Shown here: positions 17,158-28,362 of the stretch, piece by piece
Position numbering within the stretch: the first letter of the stretch is position 1
Layout of the letters: the number at the start of each line of letters is the position of its first letter
Assembly: GCA_003427395.1 (NCBI GenBank)
Contig: BFEA01000002.1
Coordinates: 5,121,384-5,150,129 of the forward strand
Length of the DNA: 28,746 nt
Direction: 5' to 3'
Source of the DNA: Chara braunii
Taxonomy: Eukaryota; Streptophyta; Charophyceae; Charales; Characeae
The notes under the pieces: generated by a model
Seen by the model: only the letters and a program-made list of their open reading frames with translations
The model's database searches: none
Told to the model about the DNA's origin: nothing
Position numbers and translations under genes: made by a program

Positions 17158-17409
17158 TGTGGGACCACAAAAGAGTTGATGTTATCATTGCCATGCTTGA
17201 AGTTGCTTCTGCTCCCGCAGCTGGCCGTATGCCACGTGGCAGTGGCAGTAAATGTTCGAGCGCACCTGGTGCACAAAAGTGGACCAGATTCACAGTGAAT
17301 AGAAGAAAGAACCTCTCTGCAGAAAACATATAGATATAATTCATGTTTAGAACTTTTAGAGTCTTTAGACAGTTTAGCTGTTATGTACACACAGATGTTC
17401 CGGGCTTTA
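17158..17409. other. Unassigned DNA between two tandem arrays
   Basis: Nothing recognisable. Confidence 0.5.
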
Positions 17410-17668
17410 GGCCCTTCATACCTCGATGCACTGCATATTTACATGGCACATACTATGTACCTCTTTCATACCTCAACGCACTACATAGTACACAGGACAG
17501 ACTATACCTTGCTAAACACTACGCACTACATACAGTACACAGTCCAGACCATACCTTGCTAAACACTACAGACTACATAACACATAGTACAGACTGTACC
17601 GTGCTAAACGCTACGCACTACATAGTACATAGTACAGACTATACCTCGCTAAACACTACATCATCGAA
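17410..17668 (+). repeat. 45-47-bp minisatellite, about five units
   Basis: Units start ACTATACCTTGCTAAACACT and include GCACTACATA and AGTACACAG. Starts at 17501, 17548, 17593 and 17638, with a diverged unit to the left, give a 45-47 bp period. It is non-coding. Confidence 0.8.
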
Positions 17669-17976
17669 ACGAATATGGGTGCAAAACTCAGCAGCAGAAA
17701 AGGCGCATTGATTAATTAATTCATTCGACGCTAGTAATTGGATTGGAATTCCAAACAGACTCAAAAAAATCATTAAACGTACATCAGCAGATCGATCTAT
17801 GTAGTATGCAGTGTGAGCGGACTTATACAAGATAAGGACGACTGGCACCACACCTACATCAGCTGTGTCTACTACTAAGGAATGAGCGAATGGGCAAACG
17901 ACATCCACCCCACGTACATACATCCGTACACGCAACACACGGTCACACTCCTTCACAAAGATACATGCAGCACGGG
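17669..17976. other. Unassigned DNA
   Basis: No repeat or gene is recognised. Confidence 0.5.
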
Positions 17977-18056
17977 TCCCAATGGTCCCAATGGTCCCAA
18001 TGGTCCAATGGTCCCAATGGTCCCAATGGTCCCAATGGTCCCAAAGGTCCCAAAGG
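17977..18056 (+). repeat. 9-bp minisatellite (GGTCCCAAT)n
   Basis: About nine GGTCCCAAT units, the last two changed to GGTCCCAAA and one shortened by a base. A plus-strand frame reads collagen-like Gly-Pro-Asn, which comes from the 9-bp period. Confidence 0.95.
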
Positions 18057-18408
18057 GGAGGACAGCGGCCACTACAGTTCAAGGAGAAGCGACATAAGCG
18101 TCGAGTGAAAGATCCGGCAAACGCCAGCCGCAACTCTAATTGACAGCTTTTTTAGGACAGTTATCAAATCTGACTATATGCTCCAAAACACTCGCAATTC
18201 TTACGTACACTATCACAAAAAATACAGCACAAAGGCCACTGGAGCAGATACGTAGAGTAAATCAGCAGGCTTGCTAGAGGGGGGACGCTAGAGGCGCGTA
18301 TATACGTGCAGCACGAGTCTCTATGGTTCAAGATAAGGGGAAATGATGACCACACACATCTCTCTTGGCGACTGGGTACACTGAGCTGACCGTCTCCCGG
18401 TCAGAAGC

Positions 18409-18546
18409 TATGGGCCTCGCTCCGCTACTCACCAGAAGTGCAAAATGTGAATGAATGAATGAATTTTTAGCTAGAACATGGAAAGATACACCGCCATAAT
18501 TTTTTGTCTTTTGTGCATGTGGTGAGTAGTGGATCGAGGCCCTATA
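18409..18546. mobile_element. GGGCC-family MITE, tandem copy 1
   Basis: TATGGGCCTCGCTCCGCTAC at the left is inverted with few mismatches at the right (GTAGTGGATCGAGGCCCTATA). Arms are about 25 bp, total 138 bp. A GAAT tetranucleotide repeat lies inside. Confidence 0.65.
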
Positions 18547-18637
18547 CGTGATGTGACAGCTTTGCTGTCCACCCTCGACACAACATATGTCTCTTGGCGA
18601 CAGGGTATGCTGAGCTGAGCGTCTCCGGGCTAGAAGC

Positions 18638-18773
18638 TATGGGCCTCGCTCCACTACTCACCAGAAGTGCAAAATGTGAATGAATGAATGAATCTTTAGC
18701 TAGAGCATGGAAAGATACACCGCCATATTTTTGTATTTTGTGCATGTGGTCAGTAGTCGATCGAGGCCCTATA
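18638..18773. mobile_element. GGGCC-family MITE, tandem copy 2
   Basis: Same structure as 18409-18546, with ends TATGGGCCTCGCTCCACTAC and CAGTAGTCGATCGAGGCCC. Confidence 0.65.
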
Positions 18774-18808
18774 TGTGCTGTAACAGCTTTGCTGTCCCCC
18801 CTCCCTTG

Positions 18809-18924
18809 TGCCATCGTCGGCGACCTGTCAAAGCGACTGTAGCCTTGAACAGAATGCACATGTCGCTTCTTTTCTATGTCATGACTCTCTTTGAACACAT
18901 TCTAATACATTGCCAGTAATTGCC

Positions 18925-18963
<39 letters not shown>

Positions 18964-19064
18964 ACACATTCCCCATAATGAGCAACCGGACTGTGGTCCC
19001 CCGAAAGAATACAGATGGGGCAAGAGTGCGTTGGGGCTTAAACCACTAGTACTTCAGCAGCCAG
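18809..19064. other. Intergenic DNA with A35 run
   Basis: Holds a 35-base A run (18928-18962) and, near 19034, the dispersed TTAAACCACTAGTAC motif. No gene. Confidence 0.5.
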
Positions 19065-19633
19065 TGTTGGGAATTTGTTAAGAGTTTTTGTCAGTTCCCG
19101 AAGAAATGGGGGGTGGGACCCAGGGTCGGCAAGTCCCATAAATCTTAGTTTTTTCTTTCGCCGGCGCGTGAAATACAAGGAACCTAACTGTTAACAGCTT
19201 GCTGGAGTGTTCACGATGCATGCGTAAATGTCATCACACAGATTAAGTAGTCTCACACAAAGCCAAGACGAGATGGAATGAGAATGAGAACCAGATAGCG
19301 CGGCTCATATTCTCAAAGTCACATTATACAAGAGTATCTTGAGTTCACGAGTCCAGCGCCAAACAGATCACAAGTCTTCTTCAATCATCCGTCAACAAAG
19401 GGCCTGGCTCAGCTAGCGTCTCCCCTCAGATCACGAGTATGACGCCGACAGGTAAGTAAGTATCCACCATGTCCAACTTCATAACCTGTCTTCTCTCTCC
19501 CTCTCTTCTCTCTCAAGATTTCTGTCCTAGTTCCCTCGTCTCAACATGCATGCACACTCCCTATCTACGAGAATCTACTTTGAATGCTACTCACTGATAT
19601 CCTACTACTAACCCTTCTTCTACTACTAACACA
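19065..19633 (+). mobile_element. Possible solo LTR (Copia-like start)
   Basis: The segment begins TGTTGGGAATTTGTTAAG, a start often seen in Copia LTRs, and a matching CA can be placed near 19632. No second LTR, primer-binding site or clear target duplication was found, so boundaries and identity are guesses. Confidence 0.25.
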
Positions 19634-20291
19634 AGCTGGCGCAGCTATGGCATCTTCTGCAGCCAGCGCCCGACACTTCTTCCTTCTGGCGCAGCTCTCA
19701 AGCCAGCGCTCTTCCCCTGCACTATAGCGCACAAGTGCCTCAGCACTTCCACGCATCAATGCCAATGGAGAATCTGCCTTGTGGGGAGACTGCCTCGTTT
19801 CTTATAGTGCTGGCCTCCCTTTGCGAGGTCTGAATTCAGTCTTTCTTGGGTCCTTTCCCAGTCCCAGGCCTCTGTGGAGTGTGTCCCAGTTCCTTATCCT
19901 CAAGGTCTGCTGCTGCTGGGGCCTTCAGGCCTGAATTTCGGACTTCCATTCTGTATCTTGACTTTCCCTTTGACTTGAATCTGGACTGGGACCTTATCTC
20001 TTTGACTTCTTTATGAACAGACACACCTACTGTTCGACAGACACACCTCCTGCGCCAACAGACACATCTTCTGTACGAGCAGACACATCTCCTGTACGAA
20101 CAGACATGACTTGCACACCCCCTGGATGAACAGATGTGCCTCCCACAATTGAATACTGCAACTGTTCGTCCAGGGGCACAACTGTGACCTTTGACATGAC
20201 TTTTTACTTTAGTTAGGATGTGACTTTTGCCCCAGAGAACATGTCTTTTGATCTGCTTTTCATGAGTTAGGCTCTGGCCGAGTGACCCCAT
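19634..20291. other. Unassigned DNA with a 21-bp minisatellite, possibly decayed coding repeat
   Basis: A minus-strand frame of 151 codons (20291-19836) is open but Cys/Arg-rich, with no known family. A 21-bp repeat (CAGACACATCTCCTGTACGA at about 20018, 20038, 20059, 20080, 20101) lies inside it. In another minus frame the repeat reads DVSARTEDVSVGAGGVSV, which looks more protein-like but meets stops on both sides. It may be retroelement polyprotein debris; not provable here. Confidence 0.3.
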
Positions 20292-20598
20292 AATGCTGCG
20301 TTCGTCATTCAGGGTCTGAATCGGGTAAAGGCCCTTTTAGAAAGGAAAAGGTGGGGGGGGGGGAGGGGAAAGAGCTTTCTGTACTGCAGTGATGCAGGGC
20401 AAGGTAGTCTAGGAGACGCCGTGCACTCTACGGAATGCATCTTACAGCAAACACGGTCACATTCTGAAAGTTGCTGGGTTTTTTTTTTTTTTTGTGTGTG
20501 TGTGTTTGTTATGAGTCCCCCCCCTGCCAACGAGGCAAGGCGGAATCCATGATCTGCTCAAGCTGTGTTTCCTCAAGAGGATTGTAATTTGTAACCCT

Positions 20599-20766
20599 GG
20601 GCCGTGGTCCCATTAGCAAAGAGCATCCGATTGAATGCCTGAATCTGGACGTGTTTGAGGACAGGAGCAGGAAATCGAGATAGAACTGCTTTTCTGTATC
20701 TCTGCATAAAACATAGCCAGATTCAGGATTTCTATCCTATCCCCTTCGCTAGTGGGACCACGGCCC
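20599..20766. mobile_element. Foldback MITE, GGGCC family
   Basis: GGGCCGTGGTCCCATTAGC (20599-20617) is matched in reverse with one mismatch at 20748-20766. The arms stay collinear inward for about 50 bp to CCTGAATCTGG / CCAGATTCAGG. It shares GCCTGAATCTGGACGTGTTT with the element at 4297-4466. It is 168 bp and non-coding; no clear target duplication. Confidence 0.75.
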
Positions 20767-21956
20767 TGATCACACTGACATTTAGAGGAATGTATCTAGC
20801 CATTTCCACGGCCGAATCCATGTTTCCGTTTTTCTTTTTGCTTTTTTTTGTGTTTCTGAAATCTGACAATCTGCTCAAGCTGTGTTTCCTCAGAGGTCAG
20901 AGAGATCAGGAAAAAAAAAAAAAGAGAAAAGAAAGCGTTCCCGCCCCAAAAGAANNAACAGCCCATGTCGTTGAGAGAGTTACACACATGTATATTTTTA
21001 TTTTTTATTTTTTTTAAGACACATGTATATTTCAATATAACTGTTAGCCAACAGATCATTTGTTCGAATCCTGATGGAAAGAGATGAATGCAAGAATAAT
21101 ACTACCGGTAGGGGCTTAGCTAAAACCCTTTTTCTTCCTTTTTTTTTTGCTAAAACCCTTTTAAAAGGTAGAAAGCGGGAAAAAAAGCTAAAAAAAACAA
21201 AAAAAACAAAAAAAACAAAAACCATCACGATGGATACAAGTCACCATCCTCCCAGACATTTCAAAATTTTAAAAAAGCACATTACATTACCTGTGAATCT
21301 CATCACCAGGGCGCGTATCGTCATACAACCGAAGCCTGCCGCCGAATTGAGCACAATGCCGGCCGCCCTGTGCTCGCTACGCCTGCGCCTCCTCGCAGCA
21401 AGGCCAAGCGCGCCACTGCGCAGCAGGGCAGCAAATGTGGGGCAATCGCGCCACTGATTGGCGGGGACGCTCGTTGACGCAGAACTCGTGCCCTTCAGTC
21501 ACTTCCGCTCTCTCTAGACCAGTTGCCGCAGCGCGCCATCGCCTGACCTCCACCATCCCGATCCCCTCCCTCTCCCTTCTCTCCGTTCCATCCTCTCTGA
21601 AGCGCCCACAGGCAGAAGACAGAAAAAAAGGGCTTTGACACAACCGCTGCACCACGACATCGACGTCTACCGCCCACCGTCTCTCTCTCTCTCTCTCTCC
21701 CCTCTGAAGGCTCACAAGCAGAAGATGGAATGTTTTCCTACACAGAGGGGGAAACTCAACCGCAGCAGCAGCATGGTTTCGCTAGCTGGACAGCTGCGCG
21801 GTACCGCACAACGGCCCTTATGCTTCGATCCCGCCATCATCATCACCATCGACCCAGGCGGATTTGCTGATACGTTCACATTGCTATAAATTACTCCATC
21901 TTCTTCGACACACCAATCAATGAACCAATCAATCAACCAACCAATCACTCAACCAA
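20767..21956. other. Intergenic DNA downstream of the helicase gene
   Basis: Two N at 20955-20956 mark another small join. A/T-rich stretches (20990-21220), a (TC)n microsatellite near 21680-21699 and a CAATCAACCAAC-type repeat (21909-21961) are present. No poly-A tract directly follows the gene's stop codon, which argues against a recent retrocopy. No gene is recognised. Confidence 0.5.
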
Positions 21957-24900
21957 TCAATCGAAGACCCCGACAGCGGCTGCTGCAAGTCCTCCTCCCG
22001 CTCCTCCATTTGCGCTGACGATGGCCGACTTCCCCACCACCTTGGGCATTTTCGCACTGGCAGCATCCTGCACGTCCTTCATCTTGTAGTAATGCGGAGC
22101 GATGGCCACCAACCACTCCGGTTTGATCTCCACCACTTGCCGCATGTATTCCTTTGACGTCAACACTAATTCGTGATAGACCACCCACCTCGGCAGCGAC
22201 TTCGCCAGCCCCGAACTCGGATGGATATGCACAGTCTGAGGGTTCTTGACCGTTCGATAGACCCCGCTCTTCTGCAGCTTGGCCGTGTGATAGAAGTACC
22301 CGGACGTGATTGCCTTGATGATGGCCTCGACGTCATTCAAGCTGCTGGTGATTTCGATCTCCACCCTCTCCATCAGCCCTTCCAACTGTTCGCGAATGTC
22401 TCGCGCTCGTTTCATCGACCTCACTTGGATGTAGTTCTCGTAGCACCATTGAGAGGAGAAGTTGGTGTCCCTCCATCCGTTGTACACCCTGAGCAGCGCA
22501 ATGTGGTCCCCCACATTGCCCGCGTGGAAGTTCTGCCGCGCGTTGTCCGCGTGCACCTGTTTGTCCTTCGGTCGGTAGAAGATCGAGTTCCCGATGGACA
22601 GCATTGCGGCGACGGAGAGGATCTCTTCGGAGCAATTGAAGCCGTCGGATGCGATCAGCATCTTGGCGAGCATGGGATCGAGCGGGAATTCCGCCATCCT
22701 CCGCCCGAGTTTCGTCAGTTCCCCGCGCGAATTCAGCGCGCCCAGCGCGTATAACTGCTCCAGTGCGCGGATTAGGGTTTCCGACGGCGGGGGATCCATG
22801 AAGTCGAAATTGATTAGGTCATTGATTCCCAAGCTCTTGAGCAAGAGGACCACGTTGCCAAGGTTAGTCCGCTGGATCTCCGGCACGGTGTTGTCCTCCA
22901 TCTCGTTCTGAAACGACCAGGCGGTATACAGGCGGAAGCACTTGCCGGGGGAGGTTCTCCCCGCGCGGCCCGCGCGCTGCATCGCGGACGCCTTGGAGAT
23001 CGGCGTCACCACCAACGACTCCATCCCCGACCTCGGATTATAACTCTTCTGCTTACAGAACCCAGGATCGATCACATACTTGATGCCGTCGATGGTCAAC
23101 GACGTCTCGGCGATATTCGTGGCAAGCACGACTTTGCGCGCGCCGGGCGGCGTGGGCTCGAAGATCTTGGCTTGCAGATCCGACGGCAGGTTGGCGAAGA
23201 TCGGACAGATGATCAGCTCCCGCACTCGGGATCCCAATCCCCGCGTGCGATGTTTCAACGACTCTTCAGCCGCCTCGATCTCCTCTTGCCCAGTGAAGAA
23301 GACCAACACGTCGCCGTCAGGCTGCGTGACATGTATCTGGAGCACCGTCACGATCGCCGCGTCCACGTAATCGGCCTCAGGCGCCTTCGTGTAGAGGATG
23401 TCGACGGGATACCGACGACCAGGAATGCGGAAGATGGGCGCGTTATCAAAGTACCCCGAGAACTTTTCCGCGTCGAGCGTGGCGCTAGAGATCAACAACT
23501 TGATGTCCGGTCGAAATCTGGCAATGTCCTTCACTAGTCCGAACAACACGTCCGTGTGCAGAGTCCTCTCATGCGCTTCGTCCACCATCATCACGGAGTA
23601 ACTCGCTAAGTCAGGCTCCCCTAGGAACTCCCTAAGCAGCATCCCATCAGTCATGTACTTGAGAACCGTCCGATCGGACGTGCAATCTTCGAATCGAACG
23701 GAATAGCCCACCTCATTGCCCAATCTTACCCCCATTTCTTGCGCCACGCGCGCCGCCACACTCATAGCTGCCACTCTCCTCGGTTGCGTGCACCCTACCT
23801 TTCCCCTCTTCGTATACCCCGCTTCATGGAGGTATTGAGGGATTTGTGTCGTCTTGCCGGACCCCGTTTCCCCCACGATCACCAGCACTTGATGGTCTTC
23901 GACGGCCTGGATCAGCTCGTCCTTGAAGCCGTAGATAGGAAGGGACTTGCGGTCTTCTTGCAGCTTCTCTGCCGCCGAAAGCCGCATAGATCTCTCCCGC
24001 TCCTCCTCCCCCTCCCCCTCCTCCCCACCCTCCTCCCTCCCATCGCTCCCCGCCATAATCGATTCCTTGATGAACTCGATCTGGTCGTCGAAGACGTAAT
24101 CGTACTCCTCCTCGTTGCTCTTTCCCGCGCTGTCCTTCTTGTCTGCCGCGCCGAATTTCATCGTCGCCTTGGCAATCTGATGCTCTTCCCACGCCTCCTG
24201 CTCCGATCGCCGAGACTTTCGGCCCCCCGCTCCCCCAGCACCCCCCTTCTTTCCTCTCCCTCCCTTCTCTCCTCCTCCATCCTCTTCTTCTTCTTCCTCC
24301 GGGTCTTTGTATCTCCTCATCAACGCCGCAAACCTACCTTCCTGGTCAACCTTTCCCTCGTTGTCATACGCATCTGGAATCCTATACTCCCTCACCTTCT
24401 CCACCTCCTTCTCCGCTCTCTGGGCAGCTAACTCATACACCTTCCTCTTGTACCTTAGCTCCGCTTCCTCCCTAGCCGTCAATTTCACCCCCTCGAATAG
24501 GAATTCCTCGTCCTCTAGTGCATCTCGAAGCTCTTCCAGCTTCTTCGTCTCTCTCATCTTTAAGTACTCTTGCCTCGACATCTCTCTCAGCAATGGCATC
24601 ATCGCTGACTTCTCATCTTGCGAAGCCTTGCCGCCACCTGCTTTCAGCGACTTCAACTTCTTCCCCTCCGCGGCAGGGACATCATCATCATCGCCATATC
24701 CATCCCCTCCACTATCCTTTTCCGCTTCGTCTTCCTCGTCTCCATCACGTGTGAAGCCGTCGCCGCCGCCGCCGCCGCCATAGCCAGCCTTCGTCGACCT
24801 CGATCCGTGATGACCTGCCAGTTTGCGCGTCGCTTGCTCGTCGCGCGCGCGAAGCCTCTCCTCGAATTGCTCCTTCTCCCGTCGATCCCTCTCCCTCTCC

Positions 24901-25418
24901 TCTCTTTCTTCATCGTCGGCATCTGCATCTTCTTCCTCTTTGCCATCCCGATCGCCGTGCTTTCTACGTCTCCTCTTGCGATTCTCAGCCTGCCACAGCA
25001 AGAAGCTCTCCTCGTGTTCCTCCTCCTCTTTATCCTCCTCGTCCTCCCCCCTGCCTGCAGGTGAGGATGAGTCGGGACTGCCCGGGCGGCGATGGCGGCG
25101 GCGCCGCCGTCGCAGCTTGGAATCCCCCCTCCCTCTCTCTACCTTCTCCTCCTCCTCCTCTTCTTCTTCCATTACTCCTCTACGCAGTCTTTTGCTCCTT
25201 TCACCTCCGTTTTCTTCAACTTCATTACCCGCCGCTGAACTGGGCGCAGTAGATGGGAGATCTTCCGAACCACGTGTCTCGTAAGTACCAGAGCGCGAGA
25301 ACTGAGAGAGAGATGAAGAACGACCATCCACCTTCTCTCCATAGCGATGATCGACGTCCCCGACGACAATGACTTCTCCCCTCCGACCATCGCCGTTCGG
25401 CTTCTCTTCTCCCCCCTC

Positions 25419-25453
<35 letters not shown>

Positions 25454-25757
25454 TCAGCAGACCGTAATGCCGCTGCTTTCTCGCAAAAGCCGCCGCCACC
25501 TTCTCTTCGATGCGGTAGCGGTTCCCCATAGCCGACGCTGAACGTGGCACCATATCAAAGAGCTTGGAAGCGAAAGCCGTCGTCTCCGGTCCGGAGGGTA
25601 GTCCCTCTTCAATGAGTGTGGCTTCGAAACGCGCTCGATCTGAGGCCTTCTTCGCCAAGGCAATCATATAACTAACCAATCCGCTCTCCGCATACCCTAC
25701 CAGAGCATGCAACTGCTCCGTCACCCAAACACGCAGCGACCGGTCGTCCGACGCCAT
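21957..25757 (-). CDS. PRP2: DEAH-box pre-mRNA splicing ATPase/RNA helicase, PRP2/DHX16 family
   Basis: An intact, intronless 1,266-codon frame. All SF2 DEAH motifs are present: [10 protein letters not shown] (629-637), Ia TQPRRVA (657-663), [10 protein letters not shown] (703-712), II DEAH (726-729), III SAT (758-760), [13 protein letters not shown] (880-891) and [10 protein letters not shown] (927-934). A winged-helix/ratchet (HA2) region follows to about 1100, then an OB fold to about 1220. [19 protein letters not shown] (552-570) ahead of the core is typical of the PRP2/DHX16 subfamily. In that family the enzyme binds the activated spliceosome and uses ATP to remodel it before the first splicing step. 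The start is the first in-frame ATG after TGA at 25818-25820, in a good context (AAGATGG); a GTG six codons upstream is not credible. The protein is longer than typical relatives (about 1,040 residues in human DHX16). The extra length is acidic and Arg-rich low complexity at 103-380, including a ten-Asp run. It lies alone among repeats. Confidence 0.95.
25422..25451 (-). repeat. Coding (GAT)n microsatellite, poly-Asp
   Basis: Ten GAT-type codons encode residues 103-112 of the helicase as uninterrupted Asp. The tract keeps the frame only when it changes by whole codons, as a trinucleotide repeat would. Confidence 0.9.
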
Positions 25758-26074
25758 CTTGACTGACCACGTCACCGTTTTCTCAGCCGCAAGGTTGCTG
25801 CCGCCCTCTACTGACGCTCACGAGAAATACCACACTCAAAGGCTGTCACTTGAACCCCGGTCGCGTGGAAAAAAGCCTACTGTACCAATCAACGAGGGGC
25901 CGGGGGGCGAAGGAGGTAGGAGAGAAGGGGGGGAGGAAGAACAGAAGCATTTTTTTCAAGGCTGCACATACCACCACTCTGCGCCCAAGCAATCGGAGGA
26001 GACCAACCACTCGGGCAAACACAGGGAGAGGCGGAGAAGCACACAGAGCGAGCAAAGAGGAGGGGGGCGGAGAG
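25758..26074 (-). promoter_or_regulatory. 5' flank of the helicase gene (promoter not defined)
   Basis: Only about 317 bases of upstream sequence are trustworthy before the adapter at 26075. No TATA box or initiator can be assigned. The G/A-rich stretch on plus (25900-25945) is pyrimidine-rich in the gene's direction, which is common in 5' leaders but not diagnostic. Confidence 0.3.
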
Positions 26075-26098
26075 CATCTAGATGTGTATAAGAGACAG
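26075..26098 (+). other. Residual Nextera transposon adapter (sequencing artefact)
   Basis: AGATGTGTATAAGAGACAG at 26080-26098 is the exact 19-base Nextera (Tn5 mosaic end) adapter. The five bases before it, CATCT, match the end of the opposite half of the mate-pair junction adapter. In translation it gives the well-known contaminant peptide DVYKRQ. It marks a junction between fragments that need not be adjacent in the genome. Confidence 0.97.
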
Positions 26099-26169
26099 TT
26101 ACCTACCTAGGGGTGGTCAATTCAATGACGATATCTCAAGGCCGTCGCCCTGAAAAAAAAAAAAAAAAA
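26099..26169. other. Short unique stretch and A17 run after the adapter
   Basis: Fifty-four bases, partly like 6236-6272 in reverse (CCTTGAGATATC and GAATTGACC), are followed by 17 A (26153-26169) and then the duplicated segment. It does not match the sequence that precedes the first copy at 6473-6498. Confidence 0.7.
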
Positions 26170-26386
26170 GAGAGACGATGTGCAGGCGAGAAAGGAAAGG
26201 AAGAAGACAGCAGCCCGGCAAGACTGCCTCAGCATGAGTACGGCACAAGAGATACACCCATACAGCACACACCGCAACGCATGCTCACAAAGACAACGAA
26301 AGCGAACATATCCAGAGGCACATGAAAAGAAACACCAATGATCCCAGTGCTCAAAAAACATTCGCATAGTTCATCAGCGCAGTCGA

Positions 26387-26432
26387 TCCCCGACGCGTTT
26401 CGTCCGTCCCGCACACGGACTCATCAGGGGGA
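26387..26432 (-). ncRNA. Compact type I hammerhead ribozyme, second copy
   Basis: Same sequence as 6716-6761. Predicted cleavage is between 26392 and 26391. Its presence here depends on the doubtful join at the adapter. Confidence 0.8.
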
Positions 26433-27424
26433 GATAGCAAAACACCCACTGCTGATACAATCACCCAAGGCATGGAGGCCATACCACAGCCTTGCCTCCA
26501 ATATATAGCTAACCGATCTCCAGTCACAAGCAGCGTTCGTAGAAAGGCAGCAAAACTCAAAGATACCGAAACCAAGCACAACCTCCATCATCGCCACACC
26601 GCAAGCACGATCCATCTTACGAGACCCAACAACCGTCACCTCAGGGAAACAGGAGCGCTCCATCAGGGTGATCAGAGGGATGCATCTAACTGACTCATCC
26701 AAATCTCGCCCAGTGGACAGATTGAAACCATAAATCGCGACAGACGCCAAGCTGCTAAGTACGCTCAGCATCATCATGCTCCCAGCACGCGAGCACGCGA
26801 TTCAAGCTCAGGAGCTGCTAGAGCACCCATCCGCCTGCTGCCATCGCTGTCCCTTCCTGCGCCGTCGCCAGCGCATAGCATAACTGCCAGCACCCGTCAT
26901 CGGACGTGCTGTGAGGCCAAGTGAAGGAGCGTCTACCGCTTATGAACATTACACTCCCTCCGTCCCATCGTAACCGAAGGAAACTCGAAAAACATTTGAG
27001 CGGGCTTTTCCTTACGCAGTCATCAGAGAACACGTCCCCTAAAGTCTGAAAGCCTGACCCCATACAAGTAGAAAAACAAACAACAAAAAAAACAAAAACC
27101 CTTTACCGTAATCAGGCGGGAAAAACCTGCCTGCTCCTTGGACTCGTACTAAGACAAAACCCTAGCCAGATACCGAAGAAAAGGCGACGAGTCCGAAAGC
27201 CAATTGCTGACGTGCACATACGTGCCGGCCAAACGGTCATATGAGCAAGGGTACGCAAAAAAACAGAGGGCAGTACTGGCGAGCCCAGAAAAACAAAGCA
27301 AAACAAAACACCCGGGCCTGTTCGGCGACCGGCAAAGCACCCCATCGCGGTCGTATAGGAACTGTTTTGTTCCTGCTTGGCAAAGGGCCAAGCCCCACAT
27401 CATAGGTAGGCGGTTGGGCGAAAT

Positions 27425-27531
27425 TTGGCGCGCAGGATGTTTCACAGCTCGGCATCGATAGCTGGGCCAAGAAGCACTGGTGGCCCAGCTATCGACGCCG
27501 AGCCTCGAAACGTCCTGCCAGTGCGCGCCAA
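27425..27531. repeat. Long hairpin, second copy
   Basis: Copy of 7754-7860. Confidence 0.75.
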
Positions 27532-27663
27532 GTAAGGATTGACTGCCAGGTTGCCACTCCCTTTCCCATCCCTCTCATAAGTCTGTCCTATTCAACTGGA
27601 GAGCTAAGAATGAGGCTGAGGGTTGGTCTGCTGACTCTCATGTCCATATGGCATCTAGGGCTT

Positions 27664-27775
27664 CTACCTTCTTCCCCCGAATACAACGCAGGATCATTCA
27701 AGCTGTATTTGGACTGAAAGAGCCCCCAAATACAGCTATAATAAACCATGTGTTGTATTCGGAAGAAAAAGGTAG
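27664..27775. mobile_element. GAATA-family foldback MITE, second copy
   Basis: Copy of 7993-8104. Confidence 0.7.
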
Positions 27776-27798
27776 CTGACAACTGCCTTCTCTTTCCT

Positions 27799-27872
27799 CC
27801 TTGCGCAGGGGCCACTCGCTAATCTTCCTCTTTCTCTGTATCGTTCCAATTTTAACGGATGTCCGAAGGACT
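27799..27872 (-). pseudogene. U6 snRNA retropseudogene, second copy
   Basis: Copy of 8128-8201, with the same 16-bp target-site duplications at 27783-27798 and 27873-27888. Confidence 0.8.
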
Positions 27873-28005
27873 CTGCCTTCTCTTTCCTAATTATGCCAGT
27901 CCTTGGAATGAACAGAACCTGGTACAGCCAAAATAGTCCACGATTTCAGAAACCACCTTCATGCTTTCATGAATCATGAAGCTGTTTTTTTTTTGTTGTT
28001 TTGCT

Positions 28006-28320
28006 CTGTTCTATTGGTGGAGAGCTGCCACTGCTGGAAATTGGGTCCAGCGCTAGGCTACCAGCCGGGCCGCCCGGGTGAAGCTGTTTTCCGGGCGCCC
28101 CTCGTGCACGGACCAGGGAAGGTCCCAGCAAAAGAAAAGGAAAGAAAAAGAATGACGAAAAAAAAAACTATGTTATGTTATGCAGAAAAATAAAACTGTT
28201 CTATCGGTGGAGAGCTGCCAGTGCTGGAAATTGGGTCCAGCGCAAGGCTACCAGCCGGGGGGCACCTGGGTGACCTTGTTTTCCTGGGCGCCCCGGCAGT
28301 GCAAGGACCAGGGCGGGTCC

Positions 28321-28362
<42 letters not shown>

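Larger units (their letters stand above)
18361..18808 (+). repeat. 229-bp tandem duplication containing a GGGCC-family MITE
   Basis: TCTCTTGGCG at 18361 recurs at 18590, and the two units stay similar to about 18808, where both read CAGCTTTGCTGTCC. Each unit contains a MITE (18409-18546 and 18638-18773), so a MITE and its flanks were duplicated together. Small differences (an extra TTT, single-base changes) show the copies are real and not an exact assembly repeat. Confidence 0.85.

Noticed and set aside
16672-17298. 208-codon frame over the 32-bp array
   Set aside because: Overlapping frames are open because of the repeat. Residue pattern follows the repeat, not a protein family.
16862-17668. 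CRISPR-like regular arrays
   Set aside because: Units are fully tandem with no unique spacers, and the gene content is eukaryotic.
17882-18108. Collagen-like Gly-Pro-Asn frame
   Set aside because: Produced by a 9-bp minisatellite; no signal peptide, flanking domain or length.
21040-21085. tRNA T-arm-like TGTTCGAATCC
   Set aside because: No D arm, anticodon stem or acceptor stem pairs around it; at best a worn SINE fragment.
22173-25284. Several plus-strand frames of 100-230 codons opposite the helicase
   Set aside because: They are shadows of the strongly biased helicase coding sequence, which has full motif support on the minus strand.
25758-25775. GTG start six codons upstream of the helicase ATG
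   Set aside because: Non-AUG starts are unlikely here. The ATG at 25757 has a good context, and MASDD fits the family's N-terminus as I remember it.
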